Assembly: GCF_000369005.1 (NCBI RefSeq)
Contig: NZ_KB849764.1
Coordinates: forward strand, 625,086 to 689,085
Source: Acinetobacter beijerinckii CIP 110307
Lineage (GTDB): Bacteria > Pseudomonadota > Gammaproteobacteria > Pseudomonadales > Moraxellaceae
Reading direction: 5' to 3'
DNA: 64,000 bases
Below the pieces are notes generated by a model, which saw nothing but the letters and a program-made list of their open reading frames with translations, had not been told where the DNA came from and searched no databases. Below are positions 1 to 9,052 of the stretch, one piece after another. The translations under genes and the position numbers were made by a program. Each line of letters begins with the position of its first letter. Positions within the stretch are counted from its first letter, which is position 1.

Positions 1-1
1 T

Positions 2-2116
2 GATTTTCCTGTTCAAGGGACACTTTTTGATATGGATGGAACAATGTTTGATACAGAGCGATTACGCTTTGAAACATTGAAACAAGCATCAGAAGAGCTT
101 ATTGGACAGGAATTTTCAGATGAATATTTAATGCAGTGCTTAGGTCTGAGCGCAAAAACTGCAGAACAACTTGCAAAGAAATTTTATGGGGAAGATGTTC
201 CATATCAAGCGATTAGAAAACGTGCTGATGAACTTGAGTTAGAATCTGTGCGTCACAATGGTGTTCCAATAAAAAAAGGGTTAATTCAAGTTTTAGAGCG
301 CTTACGCAAATCAGGTTTAAGAATGGCTGTTGCAACATCAAGTAGACGTGCGATTGCAGAAGAATACTTAATTAATGCCAACGTTTATAAATTTTTTGAT
401 CTGTTAGTTTGTGGGGATGAAGTTGAAAAGGGAAAACCTCATCCAGAAATCTTTATTACCGCTGCGCAAAAACTAAATTTACAACCAAGTCAGTGTTTGA
501 TGTTTGAAGATTCAGAAAATGGAATTTGTTCAGCTCATGATGCGGGTGGCATTACGATTTTATTTAAAGATATTAAAGAACCAAATGATCGCATGTTAGC
601 GAAAGCAAATTTTTATTATCAGGATATGTACGAGTATTTAAATGCTTTAGATCAATACATTCCTGAAATGGATATGCCTCAACTACAAGAACCATTTCCG
701 CAAAGTCTGAATCAATTAACCGTAGGGATTCATGGTTTTGGTGCAATTGGTGGTGGGTATATTGCTCAAATTGTTTCACATTGGGATGGATATACACGTC
801 CAAAACGTATTTTGGCTTCCACGCGAAATAAATTGTATTTGGAATCAGTGAATAGTTTTGGCAGCTATAGTATTCGATATGGCCAATCGTCTTTTGACGA
901 ACGAATTGATAACTTGACTGTTATTGATGCTGATAATGATAAACAGATGCGTGAAATGTACATGCAATCGAGTCTTATTGCATTATGTCTGCCTGAACAT
1001 GCGATAGCATCTGAATCAAAAATGATTGCCAAAGGTTTATTGGCGCGTTTCATGTCACAAGATTTAGACAACCTTGAACCAATCACTTTTCTGATTATTT
1101 TGAATAAGGTTTGCGCGAAATATTTAGTGCTCAAACATATTCGTGAAGCTTTGCTTGAGATCACGGATGAAGATATTGCTGAGCATATTTTAAGTGAGCA
1201 TTATTTCTGTGATACGGTGGTCAATCGCATGGTCTCTAAATTGAGTGATCAAGCTTTGTATCGTCAACTCAATATTAAGCATCGTTTATTTAAACAGTAT
1301 CAAGCTGATTTGAATGAAGAAACGATTGAATTATCAGATGAAACAGCATTAACTGAAAAACAAGAACGTCAGCTTAGTCAATCATTAGAAGAAATGCGCG
1401 ATCAGTTTCAAGCAGGTCAGTTTTTACAAAATATGGATTTAATTTTATTCCATAGCGAAACGGATATGCCGATCTATGTTGAAAATCGTAGCCCGCTGTT
1501 AAATAAAATGCGCCAAATGATTTTGGTTGATCAAATCTCAGATATTCAAATCATTAAAAATCGTCTATGGAATGGCTGTCATGCCATGATCGCTTGGCAG
1601 GCGAGTCTTATTGATCATGAAATGATTGGAATTGCTTTAGCAGATCAGAAGATCAAGAAATTTGCTGAGCAATTGGTGAGTGAAGTGAAATCAGGATTGG
1701 TAAATATCGTTCCGGATCAAGCCAAACAACTTGATCGCATGGCTCAAAGTTTTATGAGCTCATGTCGTTCTGCTTATAAAGATCCATGTGAACGTGTGGC
1801 TCGTGATCCGTTAAGAAAACTGGGTCACAACGAACGCGTGCTCGGCAGTATTGAAAATCATATCGTGCAACAATTGCCATATGAGTACTTATTACAAGGT
1901 GCTGTTTCGGGTTATGTGTATACGGTTAAGTTTTTAGAAATTCCTATTGATCAAGTAATGACGCATTTACAAAACGCTATCGAGCAAATGGACATTATTG
2001 AGCATGAAAAGAACGATTTGTTTAAATTGATTTTTACAGCAATCTCAGCTGAATTAAATATCTCACATGGAGTGCAATCTTTTCGTGTTAAAAATGCCGA
2101 GTTTGAAACAGCTTAA
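2..2116 (+). CDS. mtlD: Bifunctional mannitol-1-phosphate dehydrogenase/phosphatase, 5'-truncated by window edge
   Basis: The frame is open from base 2, so the real start lies before the window. An ATG at 32 must not be taken as the start: it falls inside the HAD signature DMDGT (bases 29-43) and would remove the nucleophilic Asp. Visible HAD motifs are FDMDGT (Asp nucleophile and Asp acid/base), the SSR motif near base 340, KGKPHPE near 430, and FEDSENG near 510. From about base 715 a second domain starts with a Rossmann loop GFGAIGGG and continues as a mannitol-dehydrogenase-like domain. This architecture is known in Acinetobacter, where one protein reduces fructose-6-phosphate to mannitol-1-phosphate and dephosphorylates it to mannitol, a compatible solute made under salt stress. 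The function is inferred from architecture. No mannitol transporter is visible in the window. Confidence 0.88.
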   Translation, partial: DFPVQGTLFDMDGTMFDTERLRFETLKQASEELIGQEFSDEYLMQCLGLSAKTAEQLAKKFYGEDVPYQAIRKRADELELESVRHNGVPIKKGLIQVLERLRKSGLRMAVATSSRRAIAEEYLINANVYKFFDLLVCGDEVEKGKPHPEIFITAAQKLNLQPSQCLMFEDSENGICSAHDAGGITILFKDIKEPNDRMLAKANFYYQDMYEYLNALDQYIPEMDMPQLQEPFPQSLNQLTVGIHGFGAIGGGYIAQIVSHWDGYTRPKRILASTRNKLYLESVNSFGSYSIRYGQSSFDERIDNLTVIDADNDKQMREMYMQSSLIALCLPEHAIASESKMIAKGLLARFMSQDLDNLEPITFLIILNKVCAKYLVLKHIREALLEITDEDIAEHILSEHYFCDTVVNRMVSKLSDQALYRQLNIKHRLFKQYQADLNEETIELSDETALTEKQERQLSQSLEEMRDQFQAGQFLQNMDLILFHSETDMPIYVENRSPLLNKMRQMILVDQISDIQIIKNRLWNGCHAMIAWQASLIDHEMIGIALADQKIKKFAEQLVSEVKSGLVNIVPDQAKQLDRMAQSFMSSCRSAYKDPCERVARDPLRKLGHNERVLGSIENHIVQQLPYEYLLQGAVSGYVYTVKFLEIPIDQVMTHLQNAIEQMDIIEHEKNDLFKLIFTAISAELNISHGVQSFRVKNAEFETA

Positions 2117-2159
2117 ATGACTTTTAAAATCATTTAATCTTGCCAGTAAATTATGTTTG

Positions 2160-2199
2160 AATAACACAACTGTCAGAGCGTTATTGCCGTTGTGTTATT
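2160..2199. repeat. 11-bp perfect inverted repeat after mtlD
   Basis: AATAACACAAC (2160-2170) pairs perfectly with GTTGTGTTATT (2189-2199) around an 18-base loop. There is no T-run after it, so it is a poor intrinsic terminator. It overlaps the GTG that would start the following open frame. It could be an mRNA 3' structure or an operator. Confidence 0.5.
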
Positions 2200-2814
2200 A
2201 CAAACATCTACCCAACTCGTAAAAACTGAAATTCGCGACTATCCAGAATGGCATCATGGTCGGACAGATTATGCTTTGTGGTATATCGAAATTGATCAAC
2301 CAGCGTTAGTTGAATATTTAGATGCGATCAAAACACATTTCTCAGATTTCCTACTTACGTCGAACCAACGTCAGTATCACATTACATTATTCGTGTGCGG
2401 TTTTATAAATCCCCATCCTTCTCCATACAATGATGATTTTTCAGCTGAACAATTCTCACAACATATAAAATCTATCAATACATTACAACTTGAACCCTTT
2501 GAATTAGAACTCACAACGATCGATAGTTTTAGTAGTGCTTTATTTATTCAAATCATCGATCAACAAAAATTTTAGAAAAAATCCGTTCTCAGCTTGCACT
2601 TGTCTCGAAGGAAATAGCGGCATTGCAATATTGTCCGCATATTACGATTGGACTTTATAACGATGCTTGGAGTAGTGATCTTGTTTTGGAGCGAATAAAA
2701 AGCTTTGAAGCCAAAAGAATTAAAATTCAAGTGAATCAATTGACTTTCGGTTATTATAAGGCTCAGATTTTACAAGGATTACTATATCCTTATCATCAAA
2801 TGGTATTAGGTTAA
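2192..2814 (+). pseudogene. 2H phosphoesterase / 2'-5' RNA ligase-like protein, split by a frameshift
   Basis: Two adjacent frames together make one 2H-phosphoesterase-like protein. The first (2192-2575, GTG start) carries the first HxT motif (HITLF, near base 2380). The second carries the other HxT motif (HITIGLY, near 2640) and ends at 2814. The second frame is open upstream of its first Met, reading ILEKIRSQLALVSKEIAALQ from about 2569. Adding one base in the A5T4 run at 2565-2573 would fuse them smoothly (QQKILEK). 2H enzymes need both HxT motifs, so the split copy should be inactive unless the shift is a sequencing error. The GTG start lies in a hairpin arm and has no clear ribosome site. 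The gene sits directly before cobU, 1 base from its start codon. Confidence 0.7.
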
Positions 2815-2815
2815 T

Positions 2816-3334
2816 ATGTTGCAATTAATTTTGGGTGGTGCACGTTCGGGTAAGAGCCGATTGGCTGAAAATATAGCTCAGCAGCGTGGAATCCCTGTGA
2901 TTTATGTCGCCACGGCGCAAGCTTTAGATGATGAAATGCAGCAAAGAATCCAACATCATCAGCAACAAAGACCTAAGCAATGGCAACTTTGTGAAGAGCC
3001 TATTTTTCTGGCAGATCAATTATTAAAACTAGATCAAGAACATCAAATCATTTTGGTTGATTGCCTTACCTTATGGTTGACCAATCTATTGTTAGCTGAA
3101 GATCAAGATTTACAGCAACAACAGACAGACAAGTTATTAGAAATATTACCCAAACTTAAATCTGAGATTATTTTAGTCAGTAATGAAACAGGGCTAGGTG
3201 TCGTGCCAATGGGTGAAATTAGCCGACAATTTGTGGATGAAGCTGGTCGATTGCACCAAGCTTTAGGTCAGCTTGCTCATAAAGTAATGTTTTGTGTTGC
3301 AGGCTTTCCAATGATTTTAAAAGATGAGAAATAA
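2816..3334 (+). CDS. cobU: Adenosylcobinamide kinase / adenosylcobinamide-phosphate guanylyltransferase
   Basis: A 172-residue protein of normal CobU length. It has a P-loop GGARSGKS (residues 7-14), a histidine pair H47/H48 where the family places the guanylylated histidine, and the acidic strand ILVDCLTLWLTN (about 79-90). It phosphorylates adenosylcobinamide and transfers GMP to give AdoCbi-GDP, the substrate for CobS. The ATG at 2816 follows the broken 2H gene by one base, and its end overlaps the region of the cobT start. It begins the run of nucleotide-loop assembly genes. Confidence 0.93.
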   Translation: MLQLILGGARSGKSRLAENIAQQRGIPVIYVATAQALDDEMQQRIQHHQQQRPKQWQLCEEPIFLADQLLKLDQEHQIILVDCLTLWLTNLLLAEDQDLQQQQTDKLLEILPKLKSEIILVSNETGLGVVPMGEISRQFVDEAGRLHQALGQLAHKVMFCVAGFPMILKDEK

Positions 3335-3335
3335 C

Positions 3336-4406
3336 ATGACTGAACAAAATGCTTGGTACAGAGAATCGATACAACAAATTGATTTGGAAGCAAAAAATCT
3401 AGCCGAACAACGACAACAACAACTCACTAAACCAACAGGGGCTTTAGGAGAGTTAGAACAGCTTGCGATTCAGCTAGCAAGTTTACAGGGTACAGTTCAT
3501 CCTCAAATTCAAAAACCTTGGATCACGATTTTCGCAGGTGATCATGGTGTGGTTGAAGAAAATATCTCTGCTTATCCACAAGCCGTGACACGCCAAATGC
3601 TTCAAAATTTTGCTTCTGGCGGTGCAGCTATCAGTGTTATTGCAAAACATCATCAAGCACAGTTACAAGTGATTGACTGTGGAACAGTAGGCGATCCCTA
3701 TTATTATGTCGGTGTAGAGCGACATTGTATTCGTGCAGGAACAGCCAACTTTGCTCAACACGTTGCAATGACGGAACAAGAATGTTTTGCTGCATTGGCA
3801 TTAGGTAAAGCCAGTGCGGATCTAGCGAAATCAGAACAGGTTGATATTTTTATCGCTGGAGAAATGGGTATTGGCAATACTTGTTCCGCTTCAGCCATCG
3901 CATGTTTGTTGTTAAATGAAGATGCAGCACAACTGACAGGTGTTGGAACAGGAATTAATAATCAACAATTGCTACATAAAATTGCAGTTATCAATCAGGC
4001 AATTGAACTCCATCAATCTAGTGTTGAGAATGATGCTTTGAAAATTCTAGCCGCAGTAGGTGGTTTAGAGATTGCTGCCATGACAGGAGCATATTTACGT
4101 TGCGCTCAAATTGGTTTGCCGATTGTGGTGGATGGTTTTATCAGTTCCGTTGCAGCTTTATGTGCTGTTCGCATACAACCAAGTTGTCGTGACTGGATGC
4201 TATTTGGACATCAATCAGCAGAATATGGTCATGTTCGCATTCTTAAAGAATTAAATGCGCAGCCAATTTTAAAAATGAATCTAAGATTGGGTGAAGGAAG
4301 TGGTGCAGGCGCAGCATTGTCGATGCTGCAATTGGCATGCGTTTTACATAATCAAATGGCAACCTTTGCTGAAGCAGCAGTGACTGGAGATAAAGTTGCG
4401 CATTGA
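3336..4406 (+). CDS. cobT: Nicotinate-nucleotide--dimethylbenzimidazole phosphoribosyltransferase
   Basis: From the ATG at 3336 the protein is 356 residues, the usual CobT length. An alternative ATG at 3324 lies inside cobU and would add four residues; the inner ATG has GAG at suitable distance. Recognisable parts are TKPTGALGELE (about 31-41), FAGDHGVVEENIS (about 66-78) and the C-terminal LGEGSGAGAAL with Glu near 320, matching the family's catalytic base. It makes alpha-ribazole-5'-phosphate from nicotinate mononucleotide and a lower-ligand base. It is part of the cobU-cobT-cobC run and its end overlaps cobC by 11 bases. Confidence 0.94.
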   Translation: MTEQNAWYRESIQQIDLEAKNLAEQRQQQLTKPTGALGELEQLAIQLASLQGTVHPQIQKPWITIFAGDHGVVEENISAYPQAVTRQMLQNFASGGAAISVIAKHHQAQLQVIDCGTVGDPYYYVGVERHCIRAGTANFAQHVAMTEQECFAALALGKASADLAKSEQVDIFIAGEMGIGNTCSASAIACLLLNEDAAQLTGVGTGINNQQLLHKIAVINQAIELHQSSVENDALKILAAVGGLEIAAMTGAYLRCAQIGLPIVVDGFISSVAALCAVRIQPSCRDWMLFGHQSAEYGHVRILKELNAQPILKMNLRLGEGSGAGAALSMLQLACVLHNQMATFAEAAVTGDKVAH

Positions 4407-5001
4407 TCTACTACGACATGGTGAAACAACTTTAAGCCATACTTTGCGTGGGCACACTGATGATGAACTAACTGAAAACGGTTGGCTGCAGATGCAATCG
4501 ACCATACAGCGATATGTTGCAGCAGATACGGATTGGGATGTCATTTTTAGTTCACCTTTGCAACGTTGTCATTCCTTCGCGATCAATTTGGCAGAGCAAC
4601 TTGAACGACCATTGCAATTAAATATGCATATTAAAGAAATGTATTTTGGTGATTGGGAAGGTATTTCGACTCAAAGCATTTATGAAAATGAACCCGAGTT
4701 ATTGGCAAATTTTTGGCAATTTCCAACAAAATATCATGCACCAAATGGTGAACCTTTAGAGCAATTTTTACAGCGTGTTAAAGTTGGATTTAATGAAATT
4801 CACACTCAAATGAAAATACATCAATGGAATAGAGCATTAGTTATTACACATGGTGGAGTGATTAAATTGTTGACTTGTTTGGCGCGTCAGCAAAATATAG
4901 ATGATTTATTAACTATGCCCGCAGAGTTAGGGACGTTATATGCTTTAAACCTCACTAAAGTTGACAATCAAATACATTTTTCTGAAAAGACAGCAATTTA
5001 G
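4396..5001 (+). CDS. cobC: Alpha-ribazole phosphatase, histidine phosphatase family
   Basis: It starts at TTG 4396 with GGAGA (4386-4390) five bases upstream, overlapping the end of cobT, which suggests translational coupling. The 201-residue protein opens with the phosphoglycerate-mutase signature LLRHGE (His 8 nucleophile) and has a second catalytic-type histidine in VITHGG near residue 152. CobC removes phosphate from alpha-ribazole-5'-phosphate (or adenosylcobalamin-phosphate) late in nucleotide-loop assembly. The function is inferred from the family plus tight placement after cobU and cobT; on sequence alone other members of this phosphatase family are possible. Confidence 0.88.
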   Translation: MRIDLLRHGETTLSHTLRGHTDDELTENGWLQMQSTIQRYVAADTDWDVIFSSPLQRCHSFAINLAEQLERPLQLNMHIKEMYFGDWEGISTQSIYENEPELLANFWQFPTKYHAPNGEPLEQFLQRVKVGFNEIHTQMKIHQWNRALVITHGGVIKLLTCLARQQNIDDLLTMPAELGTLYALNLTKVDNQIHFSEKTAI

Positions 5002-5111
5002 TAGTTATAAAATCTTATTTTATTTCCAGTATTTGCTTAGGTCATGTAATCGAACTGTCATTGCCACTGCCTATGATACATCTCATTTCTTGACCTATAA
5101 GTAAATCCTTT

Positions 5112-6695
5112 ATGAATATATTATTGAAAAGCAGTGTGTTATGCGTGAGCATTTTATTGGCGGCATGTAATAACGATGATCGCTCAGAATCAAAAATAAT
5201 CCCAGAAAATAACACGGTATCAAAATATTATCAGACTAAAACTCCATACCAACCACAACAAGATCTAAAAAAATATGAAGCAATTCCTCAGGGTTTCAAA
5301 CCTGTTTTTACAGAGTTAGTAGCACGTCATGGTTCTAGAGGATTATCGAGCATTAAATATGATTTGGCGCTGTATAACTTATGGAAACAAGCTAAGGCTG
5401 AGAATGCTTTAACACCTTTAGGTGAAAAATTAGGTGCTGATTTAGAAAATATGATGAAAGCCAATATTTTGCTTGGTTATGGCGTAGATGGGATTCGCCA
5501 GTATGGATATGGCAATGAAACGATGCTTGGTATTCAAGAACATAGAGGTATTGCAGACCGTCTTTTACAGCGTCTACCTGAACTATTTAAAACAGAAGCG
5601 ACACAACCTCAATCTATTTTAGTCCAAAGCTCAGGTGTAGATCGTGCGGTTGATAGTGCCAAGTTTTTTACTGCTGAATTGATTCAACAACAACCACAAT
5701 TGAAGAGTCAAATTACACCTACGTCATATACAAGTTTGGTCAGTACCAGTATTCCATCTAGTGAAGACGGTGGAGTAGATCGATTTAAGCTTTATTTTCA
5801 TAGTTTAAATCAAACTCAAGATTTAACTCAGCCTATATCTGCACAACAACAAGTCATTTATGATGTAAGTCAAGCTTATCAACACTTTGAAGAAGATAAT
5901 GCTGACTTAGCTAATAAACTAGATGAGTTAACTCAAAAATCGCGTGCTCAGCAGGTTGCTATGAGTGTATTAACGCCAATTTTTAAACCTGAATTTATTA
6001 AAAAAATAGGTACAAGCGGTTATACTTTCAGTAATACAGGCTCATATACTGTGACTACCCCAACAGGTGAAAATATTACTGAAAAAGGCAAAGGAAAGAA
6101 TACAATTACTAGTGCTGTAGATGCTGCTGCTTATATTTATGAACTGTACTCTATTTCAGGAGGGATGCAGGTTGAACTTAACGACGTAAGTTTTGATAAA
6201 TATATGCCAATCGATGCAGCTAAGTTTTATTCAGAATTCAATGATGCTAATGACTTTTATTCTAAAGGTCCAAGCTTTTCTGAATCCAATGCTGTCACCA
6301 GTAAGATGTCAAAGGGATTAAAGCAGGATTTATTTGACCAAGTTGATGCGATTATTGAAAGAAAACAATCCCACCGCGCTGTGTTACGTTTCGCACATGC
6401 TGAAATCATTATTCCACTGGCGACCAGTCTAGAGTTACATGACATGATGCAGCCTTTACCATTACGTCAAACCTATAACTACAGCAATAGCAAGTGGAGA
6501 GGTGAAGTGGTATCGCCAATGGCTGCGAATTTACAGTGGGATATTTATCAAAATGCACAAGGTATCACTTTGGTAAAAATGCTCTACAATGAAAAAGAGA
6601 CCTTGTTTAAACCATCATGTAAATATGCACAATATAGTACCAACAGTTTCTATTATGATTATTTAAAGCTCAAACAATGTTATCAAGTTCAATAA
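5112..6695 (+). CDS. Lipoprotein of the histidine acid phosphatase (clade 2) family, MINPP-like
   Basis: The 527-residue protein starts with a lipoprotein signal ending LLAAC (Cys19). It has RHGSRG at about 72-77, the catalytic histidine motif of histidine acid phosphatases, and HAE at about 429-431 as candidate proton donor. The HAE form rather than HD is typical of multiple inositol polyphosphate phosphatases, so a phytase/MINPP-like activity is a reasonable inference; the substrate is not visible. The lipobox suggests a membrane-anchored periplasmic or surface enzyme for scavenging phosphate. It lies between cobC and cobS, but nothing shows a role in cobalamin synthesis. A strong terminator follows it. 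Confidence 0.8.
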   Translation: MNILLKSSVLCVSILLAACNNDDRSESKIIPENNTVSKYYQTKTPYQPQQDLKKYEAIPQGFKPVFTELVARHGSRGLSSIKYDLALYNLWKQAKAENALTPLGEKLGADLENMMKANILLGYGVDGIRQYGYGNETMLGIQEHRGIADRLLQRLPELFKTEATQPQSILVQSSGVDRAVDSAKFFTAELIQQQPQLKSQITPTSYTSLVSTSIPSSEDGGVDRFKLYFHSLNQTQDLTQPISAQQQVIYDVSQAYQHFEEDNADLANKLDELTQKSRAQQVAMSVLTPIFKPEFIKKIGTSGYTFSNTGSYTVTTPTGENITEKGKGKNTITSAVDAAAYIYELYSISGGMQVELNDVSFDKYMPIDAAKFYSEFNDANDFYSKGPSFSESNAVTSKMSKGLKQDLFDQVDAIIERKQSHRAVLRFAHAEIIIPLATSLELHDMMQPLPLRQTYNYSNSKWRGEVVSPMAANLQWDIYQNAQGITLVKMLYNEKETLFKPSCKYAQYSTNSFYYDYLKLKQCYQVQ

Positions 6696-6715
6696 TCCAA
6701 GCATTAGTTTTTTCA

Positions 6716-6748
6716 AACTGGGAATAGCCTTGCTATTCCCAGTTTTAT
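6716..6748 (+). terminator. Intrinsic terminator after the phosphatase gene
   Basis: AACTGGGAATAG (6716-6727) and CTATTCCCAGTT (6733-6744) form a perfect 12-bp stem with a 5-base loop, followed by a T-rich stretch. It separates the phosphatase from cobS. Confidence 0.85.
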
Positions 6749-6793
6749 TTCCTCATAATTGCTAAATTATGAATCGAATACGATTGAGTTTAC

Positions 6794-7534
6794 ATGACGT
6801 CTTTTTGGATCGCTTTGCAATTCTTGACTGTTCTACCCATCGAACTAAAACAGATACCAACTGCAAAGCAAAATGGTCAATCTGTACTTTTTTATCCACT
6901 TGTAGGTTTGTTGATTGGATTAATTCTATTTGGACTTTCAATCCTTCTCGTAAAAGTACCGATTATTCTTGTTACAGCGATTATTTTAGTGATTTGGATT
7001 TGGCTTACAGGTGGGCTTCATTTAGATGGTCTAGCGGATACAGCAGATGCCTGGGTAGGTGGCTTTGGTGATCGGGAACGGACCTTAAAAATCATGAAAG
7101 ACCCAAGTTGTGGTCCTATCGGTGTTCTAAGTTTAGTCATTGTTTGCTTACTTAAATTTTCCGCTTTATATGTCTTGCTTCAACAACAGCTCTCTGCTTT
7201 TTTAATCTTAATTCCCATGCTGGGTCGCAGTGTTCCTTTATTTTTATTTCTCACAACACGATATGTTCGAGAAAATGGATTAGGGCGTTCAATGACTGAT
7301 TCTATTCCTAAAACTGTAGGATGGATGGTTTTTGTCATTACATTGGCATTGCTTTGTGCATTTAAATTAATTGGATTAGTTGCTTTAATCAGCTTTTTCT
7401 TAATATTGGTTTCCTTAAGATTTTTATTTATTAAGAGAATCGGTGGTATCACGGGTGATACGGTGGGTGCTGCCATTGAGTTGAGTGAGACGGGCTTAAT
7501 ATTAACTTTTGTGATTGCTTTCTTTTATATCTAA
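6794..7534 (+). CDS. cobS: Adenosylcobinamide-GDP ribazoletransferase
   Basis: The 246-residue polytopic membrane protein begins MTSFWIALQFLTVLP, the classic CobS start, and contains the conserved GGLHLDGLADTADAWVGG region near residues 75-92, an acidic metal-binding stretch of the family. It joins AdoCbi-GDP (made by CobU) with alpha-ribazole or its phosphate (from CobT/CobC) in the inner membrane. It comes after cobU-cobT-cobC, but the terminator upstream implies its own promoter or read-through. Another ATG (6769) belongs to a different frame. Confidence 0.94.
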   Translation: MTSFWIALQFLTVLPIELKQIPTAKQNGQSVLFYPLVGLLIGLILFGLSILLVKVPIILVTAIILVIWIWLTGGLHLDGLADTADAWVGGFGDRERTLKIMKDPSCGPIGVLSLVIVCLLKFSALYVLLQQQLSAFLILIPMLGRSVPLFLFLTTRYVRENGLGRSMTDSIPKTVGWMVFVITLALLCAFKLIGLVALISFFLILVSLRFLFIKRIGGITGDTVGAAIELSETGLILTFVIAFFYI

Positions 7535-7550
7535 GTGAATTTTTATAGGA

Positions 7551-7578
7551 TTGATCCTTCTCAAATAAGAAGGATCAA
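7551..7578. terminator. Hairpin between convergent cobS and PepSY gene
   Basis: TTGATCCTTCT (7551-7561) pairs with AGAAGGATCAA (7568-7578), an 11-bp perfect stem with a 6-base loop, in the short gap between convergent genes. The flanks are only weakly T-rich, so efficiency as an intrinsic terminator is uncertain. Confidence 0.6.
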
Positions 7579-7585
7579 TTCCGCT

Positions 7586-9049
7586 TTAACGTTTTCGAAT
7601 TGCCAATAAACTTCCCAAGATTACCAATACTGCAATCAATCCCGCGATTGTTCCCAACAGGATGTCTCTAAGCGTTTTATCTATCGGTAACCATGTCCAC
7701 TTATGCAAATAAGCAAAACTAAACCCCTCTAAGGCATCTTGCTGATTTACTTGCGCCGCAATGACACCGCTACTTGGTTCGATATAAAGTCTAAGCTGAT
7801 CATTCAAATTAGTTTCAACTTTGATTACAGGTAAACGTTTATTTATAAAACCATATTCACCGCCAAAACGAGTGACCCATGAACTTTGAGTAAAATGCTT
7901 TAAAGGCAAGTTTAAATAAAAGGCTGCCAAATATTTGCTTTGCTCAAGAGGATTCAAATTTTTAGCATGTTGAGCATCAACTAACTCAATGGCTGGGGCA
8001 GCATCTTTTGCATGATGATGGTGATCATGTTCTTTCGCTGCGGTCATGCTCCCTTGTAATTGGGGTTTTCCAGTCAATTGAACCATCCAGCCTGCATGTG
8101 CTTGATTCTGATCAAAAGCGATCGGTACAAGGTTGAGTCGCTGAATTGGACGTTGAACTGCCAATTGCCATGCTTCAGGATTTAAATCTTGCGTATGGAA
8201 GATGGGCTGAACATTCACAAGTTCAGGTTTTTTATGCCAAACATGATAAAAACCACTAAACACCCATAACAAAATAAAAACACTTAAACTAATGCCCAGA
8301 TAACGATGAAAAAAACGAATTGGCTTTTTAGCTAAACGATGATTTTTACGATTGTGAATTTTGAAAAACAATCCGATTCCCATCAAGGTCAAAGCAAGAA
8401 TGCCAATTAAAGCAATTTGCATCAAGAGACTTTGTCCTGTCCAAGGCTGATCTCCCCAAGTCCATGTATGACCTAAGCGAAAGATCCGTGCCATCCACAT
8501 TTTCTGATCATTAGAAATCGTTGCTAATCGAGATTGTGCTGGATCGACATAAGCCCTTAAACCAGTATCAAAATCTACACGCCAAACAGGTAATAAGCGA
8601 TTGACGCTTGGATAATCATCACTAAATTGAGTGACCAGTTCAGCAGAAATAATCTGTTGTTGACTTAAGCCTGTGTACCAAACTGCAAGACGTTTTGCAT
8701 CTTGCAATTCAGCAGCTTTAATCAATTGCCCAGTATGACGATCAAAATATTCAGCAATATTTTGATTAGGTTTTAAAACTCGATAAGCAATAAGATCTTT
8801 TTTAAGTTCAATTGCTTGTAATGCAGAAAATTCGGTAATTTTCTGCATGTCTAATATTTGAGGGATGGACAATCCATCCCTCAAATCAAGCTGTTGGGAT
8901 GGAGGCATACGTTTTGCAGGTTGTGGTTGGGTTGCACTCATAATTGGATGCAACACACCAGTTAAAGACCACATCAAAACGAGAATGCCAAGTACCATTC
9001 CAAAGCCACGATGAAACTTTAGTAGCTTTTTCAATTGGTTGGCATTCAT
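7586..9049 (-). CDS. PepSY-associated transmembrane protein, His-rich
   Basis: The 487-residue membrane protein has an N-terminal helix (about residues 15-37), further membrane segments near 210-230 and 245-265, and a final one at the C-terminus ending LLAIRKR. PepSY-type regions lie between. A histidine cluster HDHHHHAK sits near residue 338. Relatives are often encoded beside TonB-dependent receptors and are thought to reduce or release metal at the inner membrane. The start is 3 bases after the stop of the receptor gene, so the two are co-transcribed. The histidine cluster, shared in kind with the DUF2946 protein of the same operon, suggests transition-metal rather than siderophore handling (inference). 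Confidence 0.82.
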   Translation of the reverse strand: MNANQLKKLLKFHRGFGMVLGILVLMWSLTGVLHPIMSATQPQPAKRMPPSQQLDLRDGLSIPQILDMQKITEFSALQAIELKKDLIAYRVLKPNQNIAEYFDRHTGQLIKAAELQDAKRLAVWYTGLSQQQIISAELVTQFSDDYPSVNRLLPVWRVDFDTGLRAYVDPAQSRLATISNDQKMWMARIFRLGHTWTWGDQPWTGQSLLMQIALIGILALTLMGIGLFFKIHNRKNHRLAKKPIRFFHRYLGISLSVFILLWVFSGFYHVWHKKPELVNVQPIFHTQDLNPEAWQLAVQRPIQRLNLVPIAFDQNQAHAGWMVQLTGKPQLQGSMTAAKEHDHHHHAKDAAPAIELVDAQHAKNLNPLEQSKYLAAFYLNLPLKHFTQSSWVTRFGGEYGFINKRLPVIKVETNLNDQLRLYIEPSSGVIAAQVNQQDALEGFSFAYLHKWTWLPIDKTLRDILLGTIAGLIAVLVILGSLLAIRKR

Positions 9050-9052
9050 GAC

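Noticed and set aside
2560..2580. Programmed -1 frameshift joining the two 2H phosphoesterase frames
   Set aside because: The sequence in frame is AAA-TTT-TAG; re-pairing after a -1 slip fails at the first base of the second codon, so it is not a standard slippery heptamer. Mutation or sequencing error is simpler.
2117..2815. Cobalamin riboswitch before cobU
   Set aside because: Only an 11-bp hairpin and the broken 2H gene are present; I could not find a B12-box-like conserved core.
6769..7071. 100-codon open frame overlapping cobS
   Set aside because: It is in another frame of cobS, composition is implausible (many Trp, Cys, Ser), and cobS itself is clear.
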